This document shows positions 13,816-21,051 of a DNA stretch of 21,051 nucleotides, one piece after another. The stretch comes from a virus, in the IMG/VR virus record IMGVR_UViG_3300025102_000356, positions 1 through 21,051 of that record; one strand, written 5' to 3'. Numbering within the stretch: position 1 is the first letter of the stretch; each line of letters opens with the position of its first letter. The position numbers and the translations under genes are program-made. Under the pieces are notes generated by a model. It made no database searches and was not told the origin of the DNA. It saw only the letters and a list, made by a program, of their open reading frames with translations.

Positions 13816-16800
13816 ATGCCAGAAATTAAACGACTCTTTAACGCGAGCAAAATGAATCGCGATTTAGATGATAGATTAGTACCGGCCGGTGAATATCGAG
13901 AAGCTTTAAATATAAACGTAAGTAAATCAGAAGGTTCAGATATGGGCGCTGTTGAAAACTTATTAGGAAATAAACTTATAAACACTACTCTTGTAAATAA
14001 TGCCACTGTAATTGGATCTTATAAAGACACAGGTACTGAAAAAATTTATTATTACATTACATCAAATGATTCTTTTGATGAAAGCAATACTGGGTCACAC
14101 CAAATTATAGAATATGATCAAAAAGCTGAAAAAAGCACTATATTAGTTAACTGTGCTGCCTTAAATTTTCATAAAAATTATCCTATAACTGGTATAAATA
14201 TAGTTGATACTTTATTATTTTGGACAGATAATAGAAATCCGCCTAGAAAAGTAAATGTACAAACAGCTTTAAATGAGCCTGGATACTATAATATAACTGA
14301 TGTTGATGATTTAATATCTGTAGCTAAATATAATCCATTTGAAGCTCCTGAAATACTATCTGTGGGTGCAAATGATGAAGCTGGAAACCCAATTACATCT
14401 AACTTTTTAGAAAATAAATTAGTTAGATTTTCATATAGATGGCAATATGAAGATGGAGAATATAGTACATTAGCTCCATTTACACCTATATGTTTTTCAA
14501 GACTGGGTAATATTGATACTATATCTTCTTCAATAAGTGATTTTGGAGAAATTGAAACTTTTGTAAATGCAATAAAATCTGTGCAATTATCTATTCCTAC
14601 ACCGTCGGGTTTTGGTATAGTAAATGCAGAATTAATATATAAAGAAACAGGATCTAGTACATTATATGTGGTTGAAGATAAATCTATAACAACAGAAACT
14701 AGTGTTAACTTTTTTTATAAGTCACAGGATCCATTTAAAACATTACCGCCAGATCAACTAACTAGGGTTTACGATGCAGTTCCTAGAATTGCAAAATCTC
14801 AGGAGCTTGCGGGCGGAAGACTTATATATGGTAACTTTTTACAAAATTATAATATACCTGATATAGATTTTACTGTAACTAGAACAGGAGAAGATTCAGC
14901 AAGATATACACAAATAGACAGTTTGTCTGTTAAATCAAGAAGAACATATCAAGTTGGTGTTGTATTAGCGGATAAATATGGAAGACAATCTCCCGTTATA
15001 CTATCAAATTCTGGAGGTGATACTGTTTTTGTTGATGCAGGAACAGGCGAAGCGGACTCAACAACAGCTTTTAATGCTTTGCGTATAGCATTTTCTCAAG
15101 CTACCATAGATACATTACAAAACTTAGGGTGGGCTTATTCTTATAGAATTGTTGTAAAACAAAGAGAGCAAGAGTATTATAATTGGATTTCAATTGTTAA
15201 TTCTCAAGATACTGTTGCAAGACTAGGTGATAGTATTAATAAAATACCAAGAGATCAAACTGCTGTTATACCCCCTAGTACATCTTCTACAATATCGCCT
15301 ACAAATATTTCTGTATTTCCAAAAGTTCTTTCTGGTTCAAATCAAACAACTACAACATTAACTAAAGTAAGATCTATATCAAATCCTACAGGAGATGCAA
15401 CAGTTTCAACAGGATCAGCTACATCTGGGTTAGCGGTTTTTGAAACAAAACCAGTAGAGTCAGATTTAGATATATTTTTTGAAACATCAACGGGTGGGGA
15501 AATTTCTCAATTAACAACAACTGCTATTGATATAGAATTTTTTAATTGTTATTTGTTAACTTTTCAATCGGGTACACATATTGAAACAAATAGATTAAGA
15601 GCTGGATTTAACGAAACAGCTTTTGATGTAGGGGTTAGAGCTTTTGTTGTTCAAGAAAATTTTGCAGAAGAAAGAAGATTTAATACTTTAATACACTCTA
15701 GTGGTCTTTTTAATTCAAGAACAAATGTAAATTATATAAATCAATTTAATGAATCTGAGGGGGGATTAACAATATCTTTAGATCCTCATGATGGATCTGT
15801 ACAAAAGCTATTTGCTGATGATACTCAAATAGTTATTTTTCAAGAAGATAAGGTTTCAAGATCACCTATAGATAAAAACTTTATATATGCCGCAGAGGGA
15901 GGAGCTATTCCTGTTACTAGTAATACACAATTTTTAGGAACAATAGCCCCATACGCAGGTGAATTTGGTATTTCTAGCAATCCTGAATCTTTTTCAACAT
16001 TTGGTTTTGTTAAATATTTTACAGATAAAAACAGAGGAAGCGTTTTAAGATTAGCACAAAACGGTATTACAGAAATATCAAATTTTGGAATGAGTGATTT
16101 TTTTAGAGATTCTTTAAAAGGTGCAACTAAAATTATAGGTTCTTACGACGAGTATCATGGTTTGTACAATTTAACTATCACAGGGGAATCATATTCAAGC
16201 AATATTGATACTAATGTAGCTACGTCTAATGATAATTATTTTACAATATCTTTTGATGAAAATGCTAAGGGCTGGACAAGTTTTAAATCTTTTCAAAAAG
16301 AATCAGGAATAAGTTTAAATAATACTTATTATACTTTTTATCAAGGTAAATTATGGCAACATAATTCTGAAGATGTTAATAGAAATAATTTTTATAATTT
16401 AGGAACTCAAGAATCTTATATAGAAACTATATTTAATGATGCTCCTTCTTTGGTTAAACAATTTAATACTATTGGCTACGAAGGAACAGAGGGTTGGAAT
16501 GTAAATTTTATTGATACTGACATATCTAGCGCTGGTGTTTTACCAACAACAACACAAGCTTTTAATACAATATTAAGACTTCAAGGTGTTTCAAACAATA
16601 GTATATTATCAGGAGAAAGATCGATAAATGCTATTGCAGGATCTTTAATTAAATGGATTATATTTGTTGAACCTAAAAGCTCAGACTATAAATTTAATAG
16701 TATTAATGATGTCACTCTTTCTGGAAACAATAATTTAACTGTAACTAATCCATCTGCTATAGTTAATAATAAACTTGCTTTTTTAGTTGAATATACTGTT

Positions 16801-18114
16801 GGTACTTCTGATTCTATACAAAATCTTAATGTAGGCGGCACAGGTGCTTCGTTAGCATTTACAGTAGCATTATTAACAATTAATACAGGTGATTCTGTTA
16901 GTAATGCAAGTGTTAGCCCCGCTGTTCAAACTTTTACTACAGCCGGTTTAAACACAGCATCTTTTACTATAGACGCGGAAGATGGCTACTATATTGAAGA
17001 AGGAGATATATCTATAAACACATCAGGATTATCTACATTAAATAATAGTAGTATATCAGGGTCTGTAAATAAAACTATAAAAGTTGTAAATTATACAGAA
17101 GGGAATAGATATACCGTGGATGATATAAAACAAAATATAATAACTTTTACAGTTGGTAAAACTTATATATTTGATCAATCTGATTCAAGTAATTCTGGTC
17201 ACCCTATAAGATTTAGTACTACAAATAATGGAACTCACGGAGGTGGTTCTGAATATACAACAGGTGTTACTTATACAGGAACTCCAGGTCAAGCAGGGGC
17301 CAATACATCGATAGTAATAACAAGTACAACACCAAATCTTTATTACTACTGTAGTAATCATAGTTTAATGGGGGGTTCTACTAATATATTGCTTTTTGAG
17401 CATTCTAGGTCGTTTGACAATGTTCAATTTTCTATTCCAATAACCGTGCCTTCAAATCCTACAAATAATACAATAGGGGTGAGTGGGCCGGCTAAAGCTA
17501 AGTATGATGTAACCTGGACGGCTCCTAACGTAGGAACTTTAACGCCTCCTGCGGGAGTTACCACGGGAGTTGTTTTTAAAACTTTTCCGTATGATTCTCC
17601 AGCTACTAGACAGGCTAATATAAGGATTACAGCAAGTGCTACTACTAAAGTTCTTTTAGAGGACGCTTATGATCTATCTATGAACGTTTCAGGATTTACT
17701 TCAAGTAAAACATTATCTAGTTTGCAAGATACTTTAGATATTTCAATACAAATTTTGCCTGTATATCAATCCAATTTAATACAATCAACATTAGCTGGTA
17801 ACGGAGAAGTTGATGCTGCCTTAGGAGTATATCCATCAGCTCATACTTTTACTACAACCTCAGCTGTTAATTTGATTATTGGAGATGTAATAACAGAGCA
17901 AGCAAATGTAGATATATTGGTTACGCCTAGTGATTCATGGATATTAATAAATGGAAGTACAGGTGCACAACCAATAAATAAATTAGGACAATTTACAATT
18001 GGGGCATCTGATAATGGAACTGGCTCACAAAGAACAGGCACTGTTGTTATAAGTAATAACAACGGGAGAGTAACTGGCATTTCTAATTCAACTATTAATA
18101 TAACACAATCATGA
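13816..18114 (+). CDS. P22 gp10-like tail protein with added surface domains, 1432 aa
   Basis: The N-terminus (MPEIKRLFNASKMNRDLDDR, then LVPAGEYREALNINVSKSEG) and the body to about residue 900 look like the tail stabilisation / tail hub proteins of P22-type and crAss-like podoviruses: repeated beta blades with DTLLFWTDNRNPPRKV, an AGGRLIYGNFLQN segment and SIGxxD-type turns. Such proteins cap the connector and carry the fibres. Downstream parts look like attached modules: Ig-like beta segments (about 970-1095), a cupredoxin-like module (1096-1195; His1129, Cys1179, His1182, Met1185), another beta segment (1200-1360) and a BACON-like domain (1365-1432). Near 17480-17570 the DNA is richer in G and C than around it, a sign of module exchange. 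The stop overlaps the next start (ATGA). The core call is confident; module functions are inferred. Confidence 0.75.
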   Translation: MPEIKRLFNASKMNRDLDDRLVPAGEYREALNINVSKSEGSDMGAVENLLGNKLINTTLVNNATVIGSYKDTGTEKIYYYITSNDSFDESNTGSHQIIEYDQKAEKSTILVNCAALNFHKNYPITGINIVDTLLFWTDNRNPPRKVNVQTALNEPGYYNITDVDDLISVAKYNPFEAPEILSVGANDEAGNPITSNFLENKLVRFSYRWQYEDGEYSTLAPFTPICFSRLGNIDTISSSISDFGEIETFVNAIKSVQLSIPTPSGFGIVNAELIYKETGSSTLYVVEDKSITTETSVNFFYKSQDPFKTLPPDQLTRVYDAVPRIAKSQELAGGRLIYGNFLQNYNIPDIDFTVTRTGEDSARYTQIDSLSVKSRRTYQVGVVLADKYGRQSPVILSNSGGDTVFVDAGTGEADSTTAFNALRIAFSQATIDTLQNLGWAYSYRIVVKQREQEYYNWISIVNSQDTVARLGDSINKIPRDQTAVIPPSTSSTISPTNISVFPKVLSGSNQTTTTLTKVRSISNPTGDATVSTGSATSGLAVFETKPVESDLDIFFETSTGGEISQLTTTAIDIEFFNCYLLTFQSGTHIETNRLRAGFNETAFDVGVRAFVVQENFAEERRFNTLIHSSGLFNSRTNVNYINQFNESEGGLTISLDPHDGSVQKLFADDTQIVIFQEDKVSRSPIDKNFIYAAEGGAIPVTSNTQFLGTIAPYAGEFGISSNPESFSTFGFVKYFTDKNRGSVLRLAQNGITEISNFGMSDFFRDSLKGATKIIGSYDEYHGLYNLTITGESYSSNIDTNVATSNDNYFTISFDENAKGWTSFKSFQKESGISLNNTYYTFYQGKLWQHNSEDVNRNNFYNLGTQESYIETIFNDAPSLVKQFNTIGYEGTEGWNVNFIDTDISSAGVLPTTTQAFNTILRLQGVSNNSILSGERSINAIAGSLIKWIIFVEPKSSDYKFNSINDVTLSGNNNLTVTNPSAIVNNKLAFLVEYTVGTSDSIQNLNVGGTGASLAFTVALLTINTGDSVSNASVSPAVQTFTTAGLNTASFTIDAEDGYYIEEGDISINTSGLSTLNNSSISGSVNKTIKVVNYTEGNRYTVDDIKQNIITFTVGKTYIFDQSDSSNSGHPIRFSTTNNGTHGGGSEYTTGVTYTGTPGQAGANTSIVITSTTPNLYYYCSNHSLMGGSTNILLFEHSRSFDNVQFSIPITVPSNPTNNTIGVSGPAKAKYDVTWTAPNVGTLTPPAGVTTGVVFKTFPYDSPATRQANIRITASATTKVLLEDAYDLSMNVSGFTSSKTLSSLQDTLDISIQILPVYQSNLIQSTLAGNGEVDAALGVYPSAHTFTTTSAVNLIIGDVITEQANVDILVTPSDSWILINGSTGAQPINKLGQFTIGASDNGTGSQRTGTVVISNNNGRVTGISNSTINITQS

Positions 18115-18350
18115 GCGATATAATAAATTTTCCTTTTGAGGAAAAAGAAGGCAAGTATTTTGCACCTATAGTTTCTGAGCAAACTACATATAAAGTTGTT
18201 AATGGTGCTGTAGTTGTTGATAGTAAAGAATTAGTTGCGGGAATAAAAGGTGTTTTCGCAAGAGTAAGATTAAACTTGCCTATTAATAAGGCTATAAATA
18301 AAACAGAGCTGTTTGCGGTAAATTCGGAAGCAGTAAATTCATCGAATTAA
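18111..18350 (+). CDS. Small protein of unknown function, 79 aa
   Basis: The gene overlaps the stop of the large tail gene by four bases (ATGA) and ends 5 bases before the next start, so it is well anchored in the operon. The product begins MSDIINFPFEEKEGKYFAPI, continues with beta-type stretches (TTYKVVNGAVVVDSKELV) and a KGVFARVRLNLPI segment, and ends in a polar Ala/Ser/Asn tail. There is no membrane segment. It lies between the tail hub and the ejection-protein group and could be a small virion or assembly factor; I do not recognise the family. Confidence 0.65.
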   Translation: MSDIINFPFEEKEGKYFAPIVSEQTTYKVVNGAVVVDSKELVAGIKGVFARVRLNLPINKAINKTELFAVNSEAVNSSN

Positions 18351-18355
18351 ATTAT

Positions 18356-18796
18356 ATGCAATTACAAGTAAGAAAATTACAAGAATCCGATTGGGATTTA
18401 ATACCAAAGTGGTGGGAAGCTTATGACTCTGAAGGTTTCCCACGTGACTTTTTACCCGGTGCATTTCAACTAGGTGATAAACAAGAAGAAAAAAGACAGG
18501 GCTTAGGTGGCTTTATGGTGTGCAAAGGAGATGATCCTATTGCAGCTATGTGGCTATGGATGACAAATAGTAAGATGGCAATTCCAGCTGTTGTAGTGAG
18601 TGATAAATCTTATCGTGACACTGACAGAAGTGATGCATTGCAACTCTTAGTAGATTTTACAACTGATTTTGCTGAAGACTTAGGTTATAAATATGCATTC
18701 GCATGGGCAAAACCGGGTAGATTATTAGAAAAATATAAAAAAGCGGAGTATTATTGCGATGAAACTCCGTCTTACGAATTAATACTAAAATACTAA
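18356..18796 (+). CDS. GNAT-fold protein in the position of T7 gp13
   Basis: The 146-residue protein has the strand-helix order of a GCN5-type acetyltransferase: LQVRKLQESDWDLIPKWWEA, a strand GGFMVCKGDDPIAAMWLWM, the central strand AIPAVVVSDKSYR, a long helix (DALQLLVDFTTDFAEDLGY) and a final part with AFAWAKPGRLLEKYKKAEYY. The usual acetyl-CoA loop (Q/R-x-x-G-x-G/A) after the central strand is replaced by SYRDTDRSDA, so enzymatic activity is doubtful. A protein of this size and fold also precedes the internal virion proteins in T7-like phages (gp13, about 138 residues), where it affects virion assembly. The same role is a fair inference here. It shares a TAATG stop-start with the next gene. 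Confidence 0.65.
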   Translation: MQLQVRKLQESDWDLIPKWWEAYDSEGFPRDFLPGAFQLGDKQEEKRQGLGGFMVCKGDDPIAAMWLWMTNSKMAIPAVVVSDKSYRDTDRSDALQLLVDFTTDFAEDLGYKYAFAWAKPGRLLEKYKKAEYYCDETPSYELILKY

Positions 18797-19941
18797 TGGG
18801 AGACGTAGTAAAAGGCGTAGCATCACTTTTCGGAGGTAGAAAAAGAAGACGTGAACAAAAAGCAGCAAATAAAGGTTTAGACCAAGCAAGAAGAAGACAA
18901 GATGCGTTTAATTTACAAAATGTATATGCGGGTATGGGTACTCCAGATATTTCAATGTCTGGCTATGACCCTTCCCAGGCACAAGTGGGCCAATTAGGGC
19001 CAGCACAACAAGCTCAGTTAGCGCAATTAGCACCTTCACAAGGCTATGAAGCGCAAGGTTATGATCCAAGAACAACATCTATAGGCGGATTAGCTAGAGG
19101 TGCGGATACTGGATTAACCAATACAATGGCTAATCTTCAAGTTTCAACAGCTGCTGCAGATATGCAGGCTAGAGAAGCTGATCAAGCATTAGCAGCATCA
19201 CAAGATTTAGCTGCACAAGCAGGTACAGGGGCGGGAGGTGCTACAGCACTTGCAGCAGCCGCTGCAAAATCAAAAGCTGGTGTTGCTGCATCTATAGATC
19301 AACAGGTTAAAAGAAATGAAATGCTTAGAGCTCAGGGAGAAAGTCAATTACAAAGAGCTCAACTTGCTCAAGGTAATTTAGCTTCTAAATTTGATTTAGG
19401 ACAAAGCCAGTTTAATGTTGGTGCTCAAAACAAAGCGGCGCAATTTGGCGCGCAAGCTCAAAACCAAGCCGCAAGATTTGGTGCTCAATCTGCTAATCAA
19501 TTTGCGTTAGCTCAGTTTGGTGCAGAAAATAAAATGAATCAATTTAATGCTGGTCAGCAAAATCAATTTGCAAGAACACAATTTGGTGCAGAAAATCAAT
19601 TTGCATTAGCCAATCAACAAGCACAGAATCAGGCTGCTAGGTTTGGAGCGAACGCTTCTAATCAAGGTGAAATGGCTAATGCTAGATACCAGTTCCAAAC
19701 AGATGTTATGGAAAGAGAAGGTGAAGCGGCTATACAACAATTTGATTTTAATAAATTACAAGATCAAACAGGTAGAGCAATGGCAAGGAGTAATGCTGCT
19801 GATGCGGCAAGAGCAGAAGCTAAATCAGACCTTATTGGCGGAATTGCTGGAATAGCACAAGCGGGCTTAGCCGCTGCGTCAGGTGGTTTATTTGGAGAAA
19901 AAGTTTCAGGATTTATGGAAAAAACAGGCTTTAATAAATAA
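18796..19941 (+). CDS. Internal virion (ejection) protein candidate, Gln/Ala-rich
   Basis: The 381-residue protein is very rich in Ala, Gln, Asn and Gly with few aromatic residues, apart from regularly placed Phe. The N-terminus is basic (GGRKRRREQKAANKGLDQAR), followed by a Pro/Gln-rich spacer (about 50-95), long predicted helices (95-205), a tandem-repeat zone (about 212-292, units like NQAARFGAQ and QFGAEN), and a weakly hydrophobic Gly/Ala stretch near the end (DLIGGIAGIAQAGLAAASGG, about 347-366). This composition is typical of ejection proteins such as T7 gp14 or P22 gp7/gp20, which travel with DNA into the cell and line a trans-envelope channel. Its place after the GNAT-like gene, as in T7 (13 then 14), supports this. 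Sequence homology is not shown. Confidence 0.7.
   Translation: MGDVVKGVASLFGGRKRRREQKAANKGLDQARRRQDAFNLQNVYAGMGTPDISMSGYDPSQAQVGQLGPAQQAQLAQLAPSQGYEAQGYDPRTTSIGGLARGADTGLTNTMANLQVSTAAADMQAREADQALAASQDLAAQAGTGAGGATALAAAAAKSKAGVAASIDQQVKRNEMLRAQGESQLQRAQLAQGNLASKFDLGQSQFNVGAQNKAAQFGAQAQNQAARFGAQSANQFALAQFGAENKMNQFNAGQQNQFARTQFGAENQFALANQQAQNQAARFGANASNQGEMANARYQFQTDVMEREGEAAIQQFDFNKLQDQTGRAMARSNAADAARAEAKSDLIGGIAGIAQAGLAAASGGLFGEKVSGFMEKTGFNK
19429..19671 (+). repeat. Short tandem repeats in the ejection-protein gene
   Basis: The encoded units of about 10-13 residues recur: NKAAQFGAQ, NQAARFGAQ, NQFALAQFGAEN, NQFARTQFGAEN and NQAARFGAN. At the DNA level TTTGGTGCAGAAAAT occurs at 19516-19530 and 19582-19596, 66 bases (22 codons) apart. 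Phe followed by Gly-Ala appears in nearly every unit, which would place an aromatic residue at regular spacing on a helix or fibre. Confidence 0.65.
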
Positions 19942-19945
19942 TAAT

Positions 19946-21051
19946 ATGGCAAACTATAATTACGACTTTTGGTCAAAAGAATTTGAATATAAGCCTGGTG
20001 GTGCTAAAAGCCAACAAATGATTGGACAAGCTATAGACGATTCTATAGAAGAACGCCGATTAATGGCCGACAGAGCTGAAGCTAAAAGAGATAGGCAACT
20101 TAAAAGAAATATTTTAAATTATAACTATGCGCAAAAGATGGCGCAAGATATGGATGATTTAAATATTATGCCTACAGCCGGTGTGCAGGGAATGGGCGAA
20201 ATTATGACTGCCGCTGGAAGATCTATTGCTGATCAAGCTGCTTATTTAAATAAAGAGCTTAAAAGAACCGGGGATATGACATCGTATTCTGCAGCTATGG
20301 CTAAGTTAAAAGGAGAAGTTAGCAGTATTAAAAACATGGATAAGGAAGCTAAAGCTTTTTTAGGCGGTGTAAATACAGCTATAGAAAACGGTACATTTTC
20401 AGATTATAATTCACCTGAATTATTGGGTATGGCTGAAGATATGCGAAGAGGATCACCTAAGGGTAGATTTGAAAACATTAATGGAGTTACTACTTGGGTA
20501 TCTGAGACTGTCGACGGTAAACCATATCAGGTTGCCGCAAGCCAATTTAGTGAGTTATCTAAAAAACTTCAAGTTAAAGACGATGTAGATACTATATTAA
20601 AGTCATCTATAAGTTTAAACCAAGGACGTGACGGTAATATATTAGGTTTTAATCAAAGTCCATCAGGCATTGGCGGTCAAGGTTTAAGTGCAGCTGATTT
20701 AGCGTCAGATAGTTTAACTGATCTTATAAACACCGCTGGACCTGGCAATAAGGAAAGAAAAAGCGCAGCTTTGTTAGTTGATCATTTTGGTGTACCTTCA
20801 AGAAGAGCTAAAGAGCTTATGACTCAAGTTATTGATGAAGATCAATTAACACCTCAAGAAAAAGCGGATGGTATTGTAACAGAAGGCGATAGGCTATTAC
20901 AACAAAAGTGGTTGCAAAAAGCAGAGTCAATGTATGGTATTAACCAAAAAGCTGTTAGTACTGAGCGTAGAGCAAGAAAAGATAATTTTGAAAGATATGT
21001 AGACATAGAAAATAATAGAAAAGATGTTGCAAACACTCAAGCTAATTTACC
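19946..21051 (+). CDS. Second ejection / internal virion protein candidate (3' partial)
   Basis: An open frame runs from the ATG at 19946 to the window end without a stop (368 codons and two bases), 4 bases after the previous stop. The product starts MANYNYDFWSKEFEYKPGGA and is mostly helical and highly charged: DDSIEERRLMADRAEAKRDR, KNMDKEAKAFLGGVNTAIEN, ERKSAALLVDHFGVPSRRAK and ERRARKDNFERYVDIENN. There is no signal peptide or membrane segment in the visible part. It contains no lytic transglycosylase motif so far. By position it corresponds to T7 gp15 or P22 gp20, a second component of the ejection machinery; this is positional inference. It was too open-ended to be called from a stop codon, so the end lies outside the window. 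Confidence 0.7.
   Translation, partial: MANYNYDFWSKEFEYKPGGAKSQQMIGQAIDDSIEERRLMADRAEAKRDRQLKRNILNYNYAQKMAQDMDDLNIMPTAGVQGMGEIMTAAGRSIADQAAYLNKELKRTGDMTSYSAAMAKLKGEVSSIKNMDKEAKAFLGGVNTAIENGTFSDYNSPELLGMAEDMRRGSPKGRFENINGVTTWVSETVDGKPYQVAASQFSELSKKLQVKDDVDTILKSSISLNQGRDGNILGFNQSPSGIGGQGLSAADLASDSLTDLINTAGPGNKERKSAALLVDHFGVPSRRAKELMTQVIDEDQLTPQEKADGIVTEGDRLLQQKWLQKAESMYGINQKAVSTERRARKDNFERYVDIENNRKDVANTQANL

Noticed and set aside
17841-18182. Minus-strand frame of 113 codons over the end of the tail gene
   Set aside because: It spans the junction of two well-supported + strand genes and reads as an antisense shadow; no minus-strand gene is supported anywhere in the window.
1-21051. tRNA genes, CRISPR arrays, insertion sequences, integrase or att sites
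   Set aside because: No gap is large enough for a tRNA outside genes, and no spaced direct repeats, terminal inverted repeats or recombinase motifs were seen.

Overview
The window reads as a contiguous piece of the late (structural and lysis) region of a tailed, podovirus-type bacteriophage, or a prophage or metagenomic contig of one. Everything is on the + strand, genes are packed almost edge to edge, DNA is AT-rich, and no non-coding stretch exceeds about 70 bases. The host is inferred to be a member of the Bacteroidota, probably a marine flavobacterium. Start codons are preceded by A/T-rich leaders (often AAATTATG or AATTATG) with no clear Shine-Dalgarno motif, and the large tail protein ends in a BACON-like domain, a type typical of Bacteroidota and of crAss-like phages. 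I found no tape-measure or contractile-sheath gene, which fits a short-tailed virion.

Layout. 1-1829: 3' part of a tail fibre or spike made of repeated DUF7483-like beta modules. 1829-2739: lysis cassette (3TM-type holin, a 48-residue membrane protein, an M15 peptidase endolysin). 2749-3772: a 72-residue conserved unknown, a protein with two GroES-like domains, and a short helical protein in the usual small-terminase position. 3772-8411: large terminase and portal. 8443-11246: scaffold-like protein and major capsid protein, followed by a strong hairpin. 11313-13806: three head-tail junction candidates, with a second perfect hairpin after the first. 13816-18114: a 1432-residue P22 gp10-like tail protein with appended Ig-like, cupredoxin-like and BACON-like modules. 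18111-18796: a 79-residue unknown and a GNAT-fold protein in the position of T7 gp13. 18796-end: two candidate ejection (internal virion) proteins, the second cut by the window edge.

The genes work as one programme: terminase threads DNA through the portal into a prohead built from scaffold and coat protein; connector and tail proteins close the head; ejection proteins are loaded inside; holin and peptidase release progeny. The order lysis, terminase, portal, scaffold, coat, connectors, gp10-like, ejection proteins is P22-like. It also equals T7 genes 17-19 joined to 8-15. Unusual points are the tandem GroES-like protein beside the terminase, the cupredoxin-like module in a tail protein, and the patchwork base composition of terL. 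No tRNA, CRISPR, IS element or integrase was seen.
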